In this document: positions 1 through 7,701 of the stretch, in pieces
How positions within the stretch are numbered: the first letter of the stretch is position 1
How the letters are laid out: each line of letters starts with the position of its first letter
From: Ascidiimonas aurantiaca
Lineage (GTDB): Bacteria > Bacteroidota > Bacteroidia > Flavobacteriales > Flavobacteriaceae
DNA: 64,000 bases
Direction: 5' to 3'
Assembly: GCF_037646345.1 (NCBI RefSeq)
Contig: NZ_JBBEWR010000001.1
Location: forward strand, 62,001 to 126,000
The notes under the pieces: generated by a model
The model's input: only the letters and a program-made list of their open reading frames with translations
Database searches by the model: none
Told to the model about the DNA's origin: nothing
Position numbers and translations under genes: made by a program

Positions 1-83
1 CATGAGTGTCTTTACAATGCTTAAGTTTTTTTAAAAACAGATAAGTTATTGTAAGTCAATTATTTAACACTGTTTTTTTTACA

Positions 84-1628
84 ATGACAAATAGCCAGAA
101 AGACCCTTTGTTCATATTAATAAAGTCACTTTCCAAATCGGAAAAAAGACAATTCAAACTATATGTGGGGCGCCTGGGAATGAACACTGATTCAAAATTC
201 CTGGCATTGTTTAATTTGCTAGATAAAGCCGATGCATATCATGAAGATGTCATATTGAGCCAGGGTATTGTAAAAAAACAGCAACTTTCAAACCTGAAGG
301 CGCATTTGTACAAACAAATACTTATTAGTTTGCGGCTTAACCCTCTGCACCAGAACGTACGCATACAAATACGTGAACAACTGGATTTTGCAACCATTCT
401 TTACCATAAAGGGTTGTACAAGCAGAGCCTGAAACTGTTGGATAAGGCCAAAGCCATAGCAATTGATAACGAAGAGAAAAATGTAGCTTATGAAATTGTG
501 GAGCTTGAAAAACTCATTGAAACCCAATACATAACCCGAAGTATTAGCGGAAGATCTGATGAGCTTATCACCCAGGCAGAAAGCCTTAGCAGGCTAAACC
601 TTATTGCCAGCCAGTTGTCAAACCTTTCGCTGCACCTTTACGGTTTAATGTTAAAAACCGGATATGTACGTAATGATGAGGAAAATGAATTGGTGACCGA
701 ATTTTTTTATGAACGTTTTCCGAAGTTCGTATCCGAAGAATTAGGGTTCAGAGAAAAATTTTGGATGTACAACGCCTATTTATGGTATAGCTTCCTTACC
801 CAGGATTTTCTTTCTTGTTTTAAATATGCCAGCAAATGGGTGGCCATTTTTTACGAAAACCCGCAGATGATCTATCTTAACCCGGTGTTTTATTTAAAAG
901 GCAATCATTATTTACTGGAATCACTTTTTTTTATTAAATACAAGACCCAGATGAAAGCGGCTCTTGAAAAAATGGAAGAGACCATTGAACAGGAAAGATT
1001 CCCCAGAAACGATAATATCCAGTCACTTTCTTTTCTTTACAAATACCTCAATAAACTGAATCTTCACTTTCTGGAAGGTTCTTTTGAGGCTGGTCTTCTT
1101 TTGGAGAATGAAATACTAAAAGGGCTTCAAATACACAAAGACCGGATAGATGATCATCACGTTATGGTTTTTTACTATAAGATTGCCTGTATGTATTTTG
1201 GTATTAATGACAATAGGACCTGTATTTTGTATTTAAAAAAAATAATAGAAAATAAAAACCTTACTATGCGGGAAGATCTAATGTGTTTCTCCAGGGTACT
1301 CAGCCTGGTAGCACATTACGAAGCCGGCCTGGATTACCACCTGGAAGTGCAGTTAAGAAGTACTTATAAGTTTCTTCTAAAAATGAATGATCTTCAAGAA
1401 GTGCAGAAAGAGATGATACGATTTCTGAAGGATCTCGGCTCTATCTATCCTCATGAACTTAAGCATGCATTTAAAAAACTACATAAACGATTAAAGAAAT
1501 TTGAAGACCACCCTTATGAAAAAAGAGCTTTTCTTTATCTCGATATTATTTCCTGGTTAGAAAGCAAAATAGAAAACAGGCCTATTGGAGATATTATCCG
1601 TGAAAAATCAAAAAAGCTTATTCGTTAG
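84..1628 (+). CDS. Helical-repeat protein of unknown function
   Basis: A 514-residue soluble protein with no signal peptide or membrane segment. It is rich in Leu, Lys, Tyr and Glu with recurring amphipathic helices, and stretches such as YHKGLYKQSLKLLDKAKAIA (about residue 110) look like TPR-type helix pairs, so a tetratricopeptide-like scaffold is the best structural guess. I recognise it only as a conserved-hypothetical type common in flavobacteria, and no catalytic motif is visible. The ATG at 84 is the first in frame. The stop lies 3 bases before the next gene, so it is probably co-transcribed with the EamA transporter. Confidence 0.8.
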   Translation: MTNSQKDPLFILIKSLSKSEKRQFKLYVGRLGMNTDSKFLALFNLLDKADAYHEDVILSQGIVKKQQLSNLKAHLYKQILISLRLNPLHQNVRIQIREQLDFATILYHKGLYKQSLKLLDKAKAIAIDNEEKNVAYEIVELEKLIETQYITRSISGRSDELITQAESLSRLNLIASQLSNLSLHLYGLMLKTGYVRNDEENELVTEFFYERFPKFVSEELGFREKFWMYNAYLWYSFLTQDFLSCFKYASKWVAIFYENPQMIYLNPVFYLKGNHYLLESLFFIKYKTQMKAALEKMEETIEQERFPRNDNIQSLSFLYKYLNKLNLHFLEGSFEAGLLLENEILKGLQIHKDRIDDHHVMVFYYKIACMYFGINDNRTCILYLKKIIENKNLTMREDLMCFSRVLSLVAHYEAGLDYHLEVQLRSTYKFLLKMNDLQEVQKEMIRFLKDLGSIYPHELKHAFKKLHKRLKKFEDHPYEKRAFLYLDIISWLESKIENRPIGDIIREKSKKLIR

Positions 1629-1631
1629 CCT

Positions 1632-2495
1632 ATGAGTTCTAAAAAGTACTTATTTCAGTTACTTGAGCTCAATTTTGCGATGATGCTCATAAGTACATCC
1701 GGAGCCTTAGGCAGATATATTACCCTGGCACCGCCTGTTACTATATTGCTGAGAGCGTTCATGGCGCTATCTCTGTTATACCTGTTTTGCAGAATACGGA
1801 AAATCCCTCTTTTTAGGGGTAATAAAAAAGATTTGACAGGTATTGTATTTGGAGGTATTTTTATGGGAGCACACTGGATCACGTATTTTTATGCCTTACA
1901 GCTTTCCAATGTAGCTATTGGCATGCTCTCCATTTTTACATATCCGGTAATTACAGCCTTTCTGGAACCCATACTTTTAAAAAGTCGATTTAATCGTTCG
2001 CAATTATTACTGGCATTATTGGTATTGGTTGGTATTTATTTTCTGGTACCAGAGTTCTCACTGGAAAATTCATATACAGTAGCTGTTCTTCTGGGGGTAC
2101 TATCGGCCCTTTTTTATTCTCTGCGAAATATTATTGTGAAAAAACATATACCCAGGTATAATGGTATAGCCTTAATGTGGTATCAGTTACTGGTAATAAC
2201 CATTTTTCTTGTACCTGTAATTCCGTTTTTTGCATGGACGGGAGTGGTTGGACAGTTACCGGCCATTTTAATGCTGGCTTTGTTTACCACAGCTTTAGGC
2301 CATACTTTGTATGTAATGAGTTTTCGTCATTTCTCAGTAACGACAGCCAGTATTATGGGGAGCCTGCAACCATTATACGGCATTATTTTTGGAATGGTAT
2401 TTTTACACGAAATTCCTTCATGGAGTACGGTTATAGGTGGGACATTGATCCTTATATCTGTTATTGTAGAAGGTATGCGATCGTATCGTAATTAG
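1632..2495 (+). CDS. EamA/DMT-family transporter
   Basis: An integral membrane protein of 287 residues with about ten hydrophobic segments arranged as two EamA repeats. Typical family features are the opening GALGRYITLAPP region, the GGIFMGAHWITYFYALQ segment and, near the C-terminus, SIMGSLQPLYGIIFG before the last helix. Members export small metabolites or amino acids; the substrate cannot be told from sequence. It starts 3 bases after the preceding gene (likely operon). Its stop codon interleaves with that of the convergent pseudouridine synthase gene. Confidence 0.88.
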   Translation: MSSKKYLFQLLELNFAMMLISTSGALGRYITLAPPVTILLRAFMALSLLYLFCRIRKIPLFRGNKKDLTGIVFGGIFMGAHWITYFYALQLSNVAIGMLSIFTYPVITAFLEPILLKSRFNRSQLLLALLVLVGIYFLVPEFSLENSYTVAVLLGVLSALFYSLRNIIVKKHIPRYNGIALMWYQLLVITIFLVPVIPFFAWTGVVGQLPAILMLALFTTALGHTLYVMSFRHFSVTTASIMGSLQPLYGIIFGMVFLHEIPSWSTVIGGTLILISVIVEGMRSYRN

Positions 2496-3196
2496 TCTTT
2501 CACACAGGCATCCCATAAGGGGTCAGCAGGTAATGGGGCTACTATATGAACCGGTTCTTTTTTAACCGGATGAATAAATTCCAGATACCTGGCATGAAGA
2601 GATATACTTCCGTCTGGATTGCTTCTGTCAAACCCGTACTTCAGGTCTCCTTTAATGGGGCTTCCCACAGAGGCCAGTTGTACTCGTATCTGGTGATGTC
2701 TTCCCGTGTGAAGCATAATTTCCAGCAAAAAATACCTGTCCAGTTTTTTTTTAACCGTATATTCCAGTAAAGCTTTCTTACTGCCCTCTACTTCTTTTGT
2801 AAAAGCTTTGGAAGTATTGGTGGTGGCATTTTTTTTAAGCCAGTGGGAAAGAAGCCCTTTTTTTTCAGGAGGCGGGTTTTTAACAATAGCCCAATAGCTT
2901 TTTTGAACTTTTTTTAATCGGAAGAGCTCGTTCAAACGGCCTAATGCTTTAGAAGTTTTAGCAAAAACAACAATACCGGTGGTTGGACGATCCAGCCGGT
3001 GTACCACCCCTAGAAATACATTCCCGGGTTTTTTGTATTTGTCTTTGATATAGTTCTTAACAATATCACTTAGCGGAGTATCGCCGGTTTTATCACCCTG
3101 TACAATATCACCCGCTCTTTTATTAATAACAATTAGATGATTGTCTTCATATAATACCTGAAGGTTCTCTGTGTTTGAATGAATTTTAGGACACAC
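2492..3196 (-). CDS. RluA-family RNA pseudouridine synthase
   Basis: Isomerises uridine to pseudouridine in rRNA or tRNA. The 234-residue protein carries the family signature HRLDRPTTG, whose Asp is the catalytic nucleophile, and the RNA/uridine-binding GRHHQIRVQLA segment; there is no S4 domain, so it is a short RluA/RluC-type enzyme whose target site is uncertain. The reading frame opens with GTG at 3196 and has no ATG before the conserved core, so a GTG start is chosen. It lies 25 bases downstream of panB on the same strand (probable operon) and converges with the EamA gene with overlapping stops. Confidence 0.88.
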   Translation of the reverse strand: MCPKIHSNTENLQVLYEDNHLIVINKRAGDIVQGDKTGDTPLSDIVKNYIKDKYKKPGNVFLGVVHRLDRPTTGIVVFAKTSKALGRLNELFRLKKVQKSYWAIVKNPPPEKKGLLSHWLKKNATTNTSKAFTKEVEGSKKALLEYTVKKKLDRYFLLEIMLHTGRHHQIRVQLASVGSPIKGDLKYGFDRSNPDGSISLHARYLEFIHPVKKEPVHIVAPLPADPLWDACVKD

Positions 3197-3221
3197 CGGG
3201 AAAAGTTAAAAAAAATTGATC

Positions 3222-4040
3222 TTAGTATTGTTCTTCTTCGTTGGGAAAATCAAGTATTTTCACATCATTTATGTATTTGGAAATAGCATTTGACATTTCG
3301 TCATAGAGGTTCATATATCTTCGCAAGAACCTGGGGTTAAATTCATGAGTAATTCCCAGGAGATCATGTATGACCAGTACCTGCCCATCAGCATGCCTTC
3401 CCGCACCAATACCAATAGTAGGAATTTTTAACTGAGCGGATACTTCTTTAGTAAGTGTTGACGGTATTTTTTCCAGAACTATCCCAAAACAACCTGCTTT
3501 TTCCAGCATAAGGGCATCCTGAACAAGTTTTTGAGCCTCTTCTTCTTCCCGCGCTCTTACCGTATAAGTCCCAAATTTATAAATGGATTGCGGTGTTAGG
3601 CCGAGATGTCCCATTACGGGAATACCGGCATTAAGGATCCGTTTAATAGATTCTTTTATTTCTCTGCCTCCTTCTAATTTAACTGCATGCGCACCACTTT
3701 CTTTCATGATACGAATAGCCGATCGTAAGGCTTCTTTTGGATCAGACTGATAGCTTCCAAAGGGAAGATCTACCACTATAAGGGCTCTTTTGGCTGCTCT
3801 TACTACTGAAGAAGCGTGATATATCATTTGATCCAGCGTAATTGGCAATGTAGTTTCATGTCCTGCCATTACATTACTTGCCGAGTCACCTACTAAAATT
3901 ACATCTACACCCGCACTATCTACAATTCGTGCCATAGAGTAATCGTAAGCGGTAAGCATAGAGATTTTTTCTCCCATACTTTTCATCTCAATCAATGATT
4001 TTACCGTAATTCTTTTGTATTCCTTTTTTACGACCGACAT
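3222..4040 (-). CDS. panB: 3-methyl-2-oxobutanoate hydroxymethyltransferase (ketopantoate hydroxymethyltransferase)
   Basis: First committed step of pantothenate (vitamin B5/CoA) synthesis: transfers a hydroxymethyl group from methylene-tetrahydrofolate to alpha-ketoisovalerate. Length 272 residues, normal for PanB. Family motifs are plain: the metal-site VGDSASNVMAGHETTLPITL region near residue 50, VVDLPFGSY, KLEGG, MGHLGLTPQS and the GIGAGRHADGQVLVIHDLLG segment. Cytoplasmic decamer in known members. First gene of a two-gene minus-strand unit with the pseudouridine synthase; its promoter lies in the short divergent gap 4041-4097. No other pan genes are in the window. Confidence 0.97.
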   Translation of the reverse strand: MSVVKKEYKRITVKSLIEMKSMGEKISMLTAYDYSMARIVDSAGVDVILVGDSASNVMAGHETTLPITLDQMIYHASSVVRAAKRALIVVDLPFGSYQSDPKEALRSAIRIMKESGAHAVKLEGGREIKESIKRILNAGIPVMGHLGLTPQSIYKFGTYTVRAREEEEAQKLVQDALMLEKAGCFGIVLEKIPSTLTKEVSAQLKIPTIGIGAGRHADGQVLVIHDLLGITHEFNPRFLRRYMNLYDEMSNAISKYINDVKILDFPNEEEQY

Positions 4041-4097
4041 AATGAAATATTTCCGGTAAATGTACTAAATTGTGGGGGTAATTCAATTTTAGCAAAA

Positions 4098-4562
4098 ATG
4101 AAATTAATCTGGTGTCTTGTTTTTATTGGTTTAGTAGGTCTTTCGGCTTTTGCCCAGGAAGCAGAGCAAAAAGAAGTAGAAGAAACAATTCAACGTTTTT
4201 TTGAAGGTTTTCATAAAAAAGATTCGATCCTTATGGGCACTACAGTGTCTGATGCGGTTATTATACAAACTATAGGAAAAGACAAAGAAGGCAATACTTT
4301 TTTAAAAAACAGCACCTATAAAGACTTAATAAAAGGATTGAGATCAATACCTGCGGATAAAACAGTTACCGAAAAAATTCTATCCGTTGAGGTTCAAACC
4401 GATGGAATGATGGCTCATGCATGGACGCCTTATGAATTTTGGTTTGACGGGAAGTTTAGTCATTGTGGCGTAAATTCTTTTCAATTGTTGAAAGAACAAA
4501 ATGAATGGAAAATTATTTATCTGGTAGATACCCGTTACAGAGAAGGGTGTGAAAATCAATAA
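4098..4562 (+). CDS. Secreted NTF2-like (DUF4440/SnoaL-type) protein
   Basis: A 154-residue protein with a clear signal peptide (hydrophobic residues 4-18, cleavage likely after SAFA). The mature part has the NTF2-like alpha+beta layout: an amphipathic first helix (VEETIQRFFEGFHKKD), then strands including AHAWTPYEFWFDGKFSHCGVN and WKIIYLVDTRY. Such periplasmic NTF2 proteins are common in flavobacteria and mostly of unknown function, some binding small ligands. Divergent from panB. A weak hairpin at 4597-4615 may end the transcript before dnaK. Confidence 0.82.
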   Translation: MKLIWCLVFIGLVGLSAFAQEAEQKEVEETIQRFFEGFHKKDSILMGTTVSDAVIIQTIGKDKEGNTFLKNSTYKDLIKGLRSIPADKTVTEKILSVEVQTDGMMAHAWTPYEFWFDGKFSHCGVNSFQLLKEQNEWKIIYLVDTRYREGCENQ

Positions 4563-4596
4563 GGGCATTATCCCCCTTCTTATACATATTCTAAAG

Positions 4597-4628
4597 ATCA
4601 GAAGAGCTGTCTGATTTTATCTTTTTTT
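4597..4628 (+). terminator. Possible terminator after the NTF2-like gene
   Basis: ATCAGA and TCTGAT pair around a 7-base loop, followed by a T-rich tract. The stem is only 6 bp, so this is a weak call. Confidence 0.4.
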
Positions 4629-4684
4629 TAGCGTTTGTTTTCAGTGAATTGAGTTGTTTTTTTAATGTGCTGCTATAGTATGTT

Positions 4685-4726
4685 TATGACAGCTTGTCAT
4701 ATTTTTTATACTGGCATAATACTTGA
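4685..4726 (+). promoter_or_regulatory. Putative dnaK promoter: palindrome plus sigma54-like -24/-12 element
   Basis: TATGACA-GCT-TGTCATA (4685-4701) is a perfect 7-base inverted repeat. Eleven bases later comes TGGCA-N6-TTGA (4712-4726), which has the spacing of a sigma54 -24/-12 promoter (TGGCAC-N5-TTGC), with GA instead of GC at the -12 position. This would place the transcript start near 4738, about 40 bases before the dnaK ATG. No TAnnTTTG box is visible here. The palindrome is a candidate regulator site; its function is inferred. Confidence 0.45.
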
Positions 4727-4778
4727 CTATTGTAAAGCGTATTTAAAAAGAATTTTCAACATCCATAAAAAAATAGAA

Positions 4779-6698
4779 ATGAGTAAAATTATCGGAATTG
4801 ACTTAGGAACTACCAATTCATGTGTTTCTGTTATGGAAGGTAACGAACCTGTGGTGATTCCTAACGCAGAAGGGAAACGAACTACCCCTTCCATGATCGC
4901 TTTTGTAGAAGGCGGTGAAATAAAGGTTGGAGACCCTGCCAAACGTCAGGCGGTTACCAACCCACATAAAACCATTTATTCGATTAAACGTTTTATGGGG
5001 AACAAGTTCTCCGAATCGGAAAAAGAAGCGGGCCGTGTTCCCTACAAAGTAATAAAAGGAGATAACGATACTCCCCGGGTAGATATAGACGGACGTTTAT
5101 ATACGCCTCAGGAACTATCGGCTATGATCCTTCAGAAAATGAAAAAAACCGCAGAAGATTATCTGGGGCATGATGTTAGTGAGGCAGTTATTACCGTACC
5201 GGCTTATTTTAACGATTCACAGCGCCAGGCAACCAAAGAAGCAGGAGAAATAGCAGGACTTAAAGTACAGCGTATTATTAATGAGCCTACTGCTGCAGCT
5301 TTGGCATATGGCCTTGATAAAAAGACAAAAGACCAGAAAATAGTAGTTTTTGACTTTGGTGGAGGAACCCATGATGTCTCTATCCTTGAATTAGGTGATG
5401 GTGTTTTTGAAGTATTGGCAACAGATGGAGATACCCACCTTGGAGGAGATGATGTAGATGAAAAGATCATTAACTGGTTGGCAGAAGAGTTTAAAAACGA
5501 TGAAGATATAGACCTTAGAAAAGATGCTATGGCGTTACAACGCCTTAAAGAAGCCGCTGAAAAAGCTAAGATAGAATTATCTTCTTCTTCACAAACCGAA
5601 ATTAACCTTCCTTACATAACGGCAACTGCTTCAGGACCCAAGCACCTGGTAAGAAGCCTATCAAAAGCTAAGTTTGAGCAGTTAATTGATGACCTGGTAA
5701 AAAGAACCATTGCTCCTTGTGAAACCGCTCTAAAAAGTGCAGGTCTTTCGGCAAATGATATTGACGAGATTATTCTGGTAGGAGGTTCTACCCGTATTCC
5801 TGCCGTACAGGAAGCTGTAGAGAAGTTTTTTGGGAAAAAACCTTCCAAGGGAGTAAACCCTGATGAAGTAGTAGCCGTAGGTGCAGCTATTCAGGGAGGA
5901 GTATTAACAGGAGATGTGAAAGATGTATTGTTATTAGACGTAACACCACTTTCTTTAGGTATTGAAACTATGGGTGGCGTTATGACCAAACTCATTGAGG
6001 CCAATACAACCATACCTACTAAAAAATCTCAGGTATTCTCAACAGCGGCAGATAATCAGCCGTCCGTAGAGATCCATGTATTACAGGGAGAAAGGCCAAT
6101 GGCTACAGATAATAAGACCATAGGTCGTTTTCATCTGGATGGTATTCCACCTGCACCCAGAGGTATGCCTCAAATTGAAGTAACTTTTGATATTGATGCC
6201 AATGGTATCATTCAGGTTACCGCTTCAGATAAAGCAACCGGAAAATCTCAGGACATCCGTATTGAAGCTTCTTCAGGCCTTACCCAGGAAGAAATTGAAA
6301 AAATGAAGAGAGAAGCAGAAGCAAATGCCGATGCAGACAAAAAAGCAAAAGAACAGGTAGATAAGCTTAATGAAGCCGATGCGATGATTTTCCAGACCGA
6401 AAAACAATTAAAAGAGTTTGGAGATAAATTATCTGATGATAAGAAGAAGCCAATAGAATCTGCTTTAGAAGAGTTGAAAAAAGCCTATGAATCTAAAGAC
6501 GTGGCAACTATTCAACCGGCGCTTGACAAGATCAATGAAGCCTGGAAGGTAGCTTCAGAAGAAATGTACAAAGCACAGGCCGAAGCTTCACAGCAACAAC
6601 CGGGTGGACAACCTGGAGGACCGGAAGCTTCCGGAGGAAATGCTGATGCCAAGCAAAGTGATGATGTACAGGATGTGGACTTCGAAGAAGTGAAGTAA
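4779..6698 (+). CDS. dnaK: Molecular chaperone DnaK (Hsp70)
   Basis: ATP-dependent Hsp70 chaperone that works with DnaJ and GrpE. The 639-residue protein starts at the ATG giving MSKIIGIDLGTTNSCV; the frame is open upstream to 4665 but that stretch is not DnaK-like. Seen: phosphate-1 loop GIDLGTTNS, VPAYFNDSQRQATKEAG, phosphate-2 FDFGGGTHDVSI, adenosine motif ILVGGSTRIPAVQE, the DVTPLSLGIETMGGVMT linker/substrate-binding start, a helical lid, a Gln/Gly-rich tail and the terminal DVDFEEVK characteristic of bacterial DnaK. It stands alone (no grpE/dnaJ nearby) and ends at the shared terminator at 6735. Confidence 0.99.
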   Translation: MSKIIGIDLGTTNSCVSVMEGNEPVVIPNAEGKRTTPSMIAFVEGGEIKVGDPAKRQAVTNPHKTIYSIKRFMGNKFSESEKEAGRVPYKVIKGDNDTPRVDIDGRLYTPQELSAMILQKMKKTAEDYLGHDVSEAVITVPAYFNDSQRQATKEAGEIAGLKVQRIINEPTAAALAYGLDKKTKDQKIVVFDFGGGTHDVSILELGDGVFEVLATDGDTHLGGDDVDEKIINWLAEEFKNDEDIDLRKDAMALQRLKEAAEKAKIELSSSSQTEINLPYITATASGPKHLVRSLSKAKFEQLIDDLVKRTIAPCETALKSAGLSANDIDEIILVGGSTRIPAVQEAVEKFFGKKPSKGVNPDEVVAVGAAIQGGVLTGDVKDVLLLDVTPLSLGIETMGGVMTKLIEANTTIPTKKSQVFSTAADNQPSVEIHVLQGERPMATDNKTIGRFHLDGIPPAPRGMPQIEVTFDIDANGIIQVTASDKATGKSQDIRIEASSGLTQEEIEKMKREAEANADADKKAKEQVDKLNEADAMIFQTEKQLKEFGDKLSDDKKKPIESALEELKKAYESKDVATIQPALDKINEAWKVASEEMYKAQAEASQQQPGGQPGGPEASGGNADAKQSDDVQDVDFEEVK

Positions 6699-6727
6699 AA
6701 GAAAGATACCATACTTATAAAGTATAA

Positions 6728-6762
6728 AGAAAAAGCGCGGGATGCTCATCCCGCGCTTTTTG
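6728..6762. terminator. Bidirectional intrinsic terminator between dnaK and the peptide-precursor operon
   Basis: GCGCGGGAT-GCTC-ATCCCGCGC forms a perfect 9-bp stem (6735-6756) with A-rich sequence on the left and TTTTT on the right, so it can stop dnaK transcription (+) and the six-gene minus-strand operon. Confidence 0.9.
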
Positions 6763-6766
6763 ATTT

Positions 6767-6943
6767 TTAAAAACAATTGATTCCAGGTGGACATCTTGAA
6801 TGTGATGGGCAAAGATTAGTGTTTGTACACTCCTGGCCACCAAGGGTATTCCTGCCACCTCCATGTTGCGATTTAACGTAAAAGCTGGCAACAGTTAATT
6901 TCTTAAGGCTAAGTTCCTTAAGTGTAATATTTACTTTCTTCAT
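6767..6943 (-). CDS. GG-leader Cys-rich peptide precursor 1
   Basis: A 58-residue peptide, last gene of a six-gene minus-strand array. The leader MKKVNITLKELSLKKLTVAS matches the Lys/Leu-rich leaders of the neighbouring genes; a run of three Gly follows, then a core with four Cys ending CPSHSRCPPGINCF. The pattern (short basic/hydrophobic leader, double-Gly, Cys/Ser/Thr/Pro-rich core) is that of Bacteroidota RiPP precursors of the class I lanthipeptide/GG-leader type. This copy is the most divergent in its middle section. The modified product, if any, is unknown and no modification enzyme is nearby. Confidence 0.75.
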   Translation of the reverse strand: MKKVNITLKELSLKKLTVASFYVKSQHGGGRNTLGGQECTNTNLCPSHSRCPPGINCF

Positions 6944-6954
6944 GATCTAAACAA

Positions 6955-7113
6955 TTACCAGCACTGTACTCCCGGAGGGCAAATAGAATCTGAACAGGTG
7001 CAGGTACGCCAATTTGATATTTGGAAACCACCTTTAATTTCTTCTACATTAAAACTGGCAACAGTTGATTTTCTTAGTGCCAGTTCTTTAAGTTTTAAAT
7101 CTACTTTTTTCAT
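6955..7113 (-). CDS. GG-leader Cys-rich peptide precursor 2
   Basis: A 52-residue peptide. The leader MKKVDLKLKELALRKSTVAS and FNVEEIKGG are the same as in copies 3 and 4; the core ends TCTCSDSICPPGVQCW. It differs from copies 3 and 4 only in the residues just after the GG (FQISN versus NFVSR) and in the last residue (Trp instead of Tyr). Spaced 11 bases from copy 1 and 30 from copy 3, so one transcript is likely. Confidence 0.8.
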   Translation of the reverse strand: MKKVDLKLKELALRKSTVASFNVEEIKGGFQISNWRTCTCSDSICPPGVQCW

Positions 7114-7143
7114 TTTTATAAGAATTTTGAGTTAATAAAAAAA

Positions 7144-7302
7144 TTAATAGCATTGTACTCCCGGAGGGCAAATAGAATCTGAACAAGTACAGGTGCGCCA
7201 TCTTGATACGAAATTACCACCTTTAATTTCTTCTACATTAAAACTGGCAACAGTTGATTTTCTCAGTGCCAGTTCTTTAAGTTTTAAATCTACTTTTTTC
7301 AT
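7144..7302 (-). CDS. GG-leader Cys-rich peptide precursor 3
   Basis: A 52-residue peptide with the leader MKKVDLKLKELALRKS, a FNVEEIKGG junction and a core with four Cys ending CTCSDSICPPGVQCY. Its 159-base coding sequence is identical, base for base, to copy 4, showing a recent tandem duplication. The predicted cleavage after GG would release a 23-residue core rich in Cys, Ser, Thr and Pro. Confidence 0.82.
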   Translation of the reverse strand: MKKVDLKLKELALRKSTVASFNVEEIKGGNFVSRWRTCTCSDSICPPGVQCY

Positions 7303-7330
7303 TTTTATAAGAGTTTTGAGTTAATAAAAA

Positions 7331-7489
7331 TTAATAGCATTGTACTCCCGGAGGGCAAATAGAATCTGAACAAGTACAGGTGCGCCATCTTGATACGAAA
7401 TTACCACCTTTAATTTCTTCTACATTAAAACTGGCAACAGTTGATTTTCTCAGTGCCAGTTCTTTAAGTTTTAAATCTACTTTTTTCAT
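7331..7489 (-). CDS. GG-leader Cys-rich peptide precursor 4
   Basis: An exact nucleotide duplicate of copy 3 (52 residues, core ending SDSICPPGVQCY), with near-identical flanking spacer. The repeat period is 187 bases. Function as for the other copies: probable RiPP precursor, product unknown. Confidence 0.82.
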   Translation of the reverse strand: MKKVDLKLKELALRKSTVASFNVEEIKGGNFVSRWRTCTCSDSICPPGVQCY

Positions 7490-7516
7490 TTTTATAAGAA
7501 TTTTGAGTAATAAAAA

Positions 7517-7678
7517 TTAATAGCATTGTACATCCCGAGGACATACAGAATGTGAAGGACAACAAATAGTAAAAATATTACTAGTTGCAGTACCTCCTTT
7601 TATCTTATCGGTTTGAAAACCGGCAATGGTTAACTTCTTAAAAGTTAGCCCCTTAAGTTTTGCGTTTACTTTTTTCAT
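7517..7678 (-). CDS. GG-leader Cys-rich peptide precursor 5
   Basis: A 53-residue peptide starting MKKVNAKLKGLTFKKLTIAG, with the junction DKIKGG and a core ending TICCPSHSVCPRDVQCY, which has an adjacent Cys-Cys pair. The open frame runs upstream to 7729, but the ATG at 7678 aligns with the other leaders. Diverged from copies 2-4 at about half of positions while keeping the GG and the Cys-Tyr end. Confidence 0.8.
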   Translation of the reverse strand: MKKVNAKLKGLTFKKLTIAGFQTDKIKGGTATSNIFTICCPSHSVCPRDVQCY

Positions 7679-7701
7679 CTTAAATTTTTTAGTTAAGGTT
7701 T

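Larger units (their letters stand above)
7144..7517. repeat. Tandem duplication of a 187-base peptide-gene unit
   Basis: 7144-7330 and 7331-7517 each hold one complete 52-codon precursor gene plus its spacer. The coding parts are identical and the spacers differ at only a few bases. The copy at 6955-7113 is a slightly older member of the same series. Confidence 0.9.

Noticed and set aside
1..83. Possible start codon of a divergent minus-strand gene at positions 3-1
   Set aside because: Only three bases are available, so it cannot be supported.
4665..4778. N-terminal extension of DnaK by 38 residues
   Set aside because: The extra residues are unlike any DnaK and would overlap the palindrome and promoter-like element; MSKIIGIDLGTT is the normal N-terminus.
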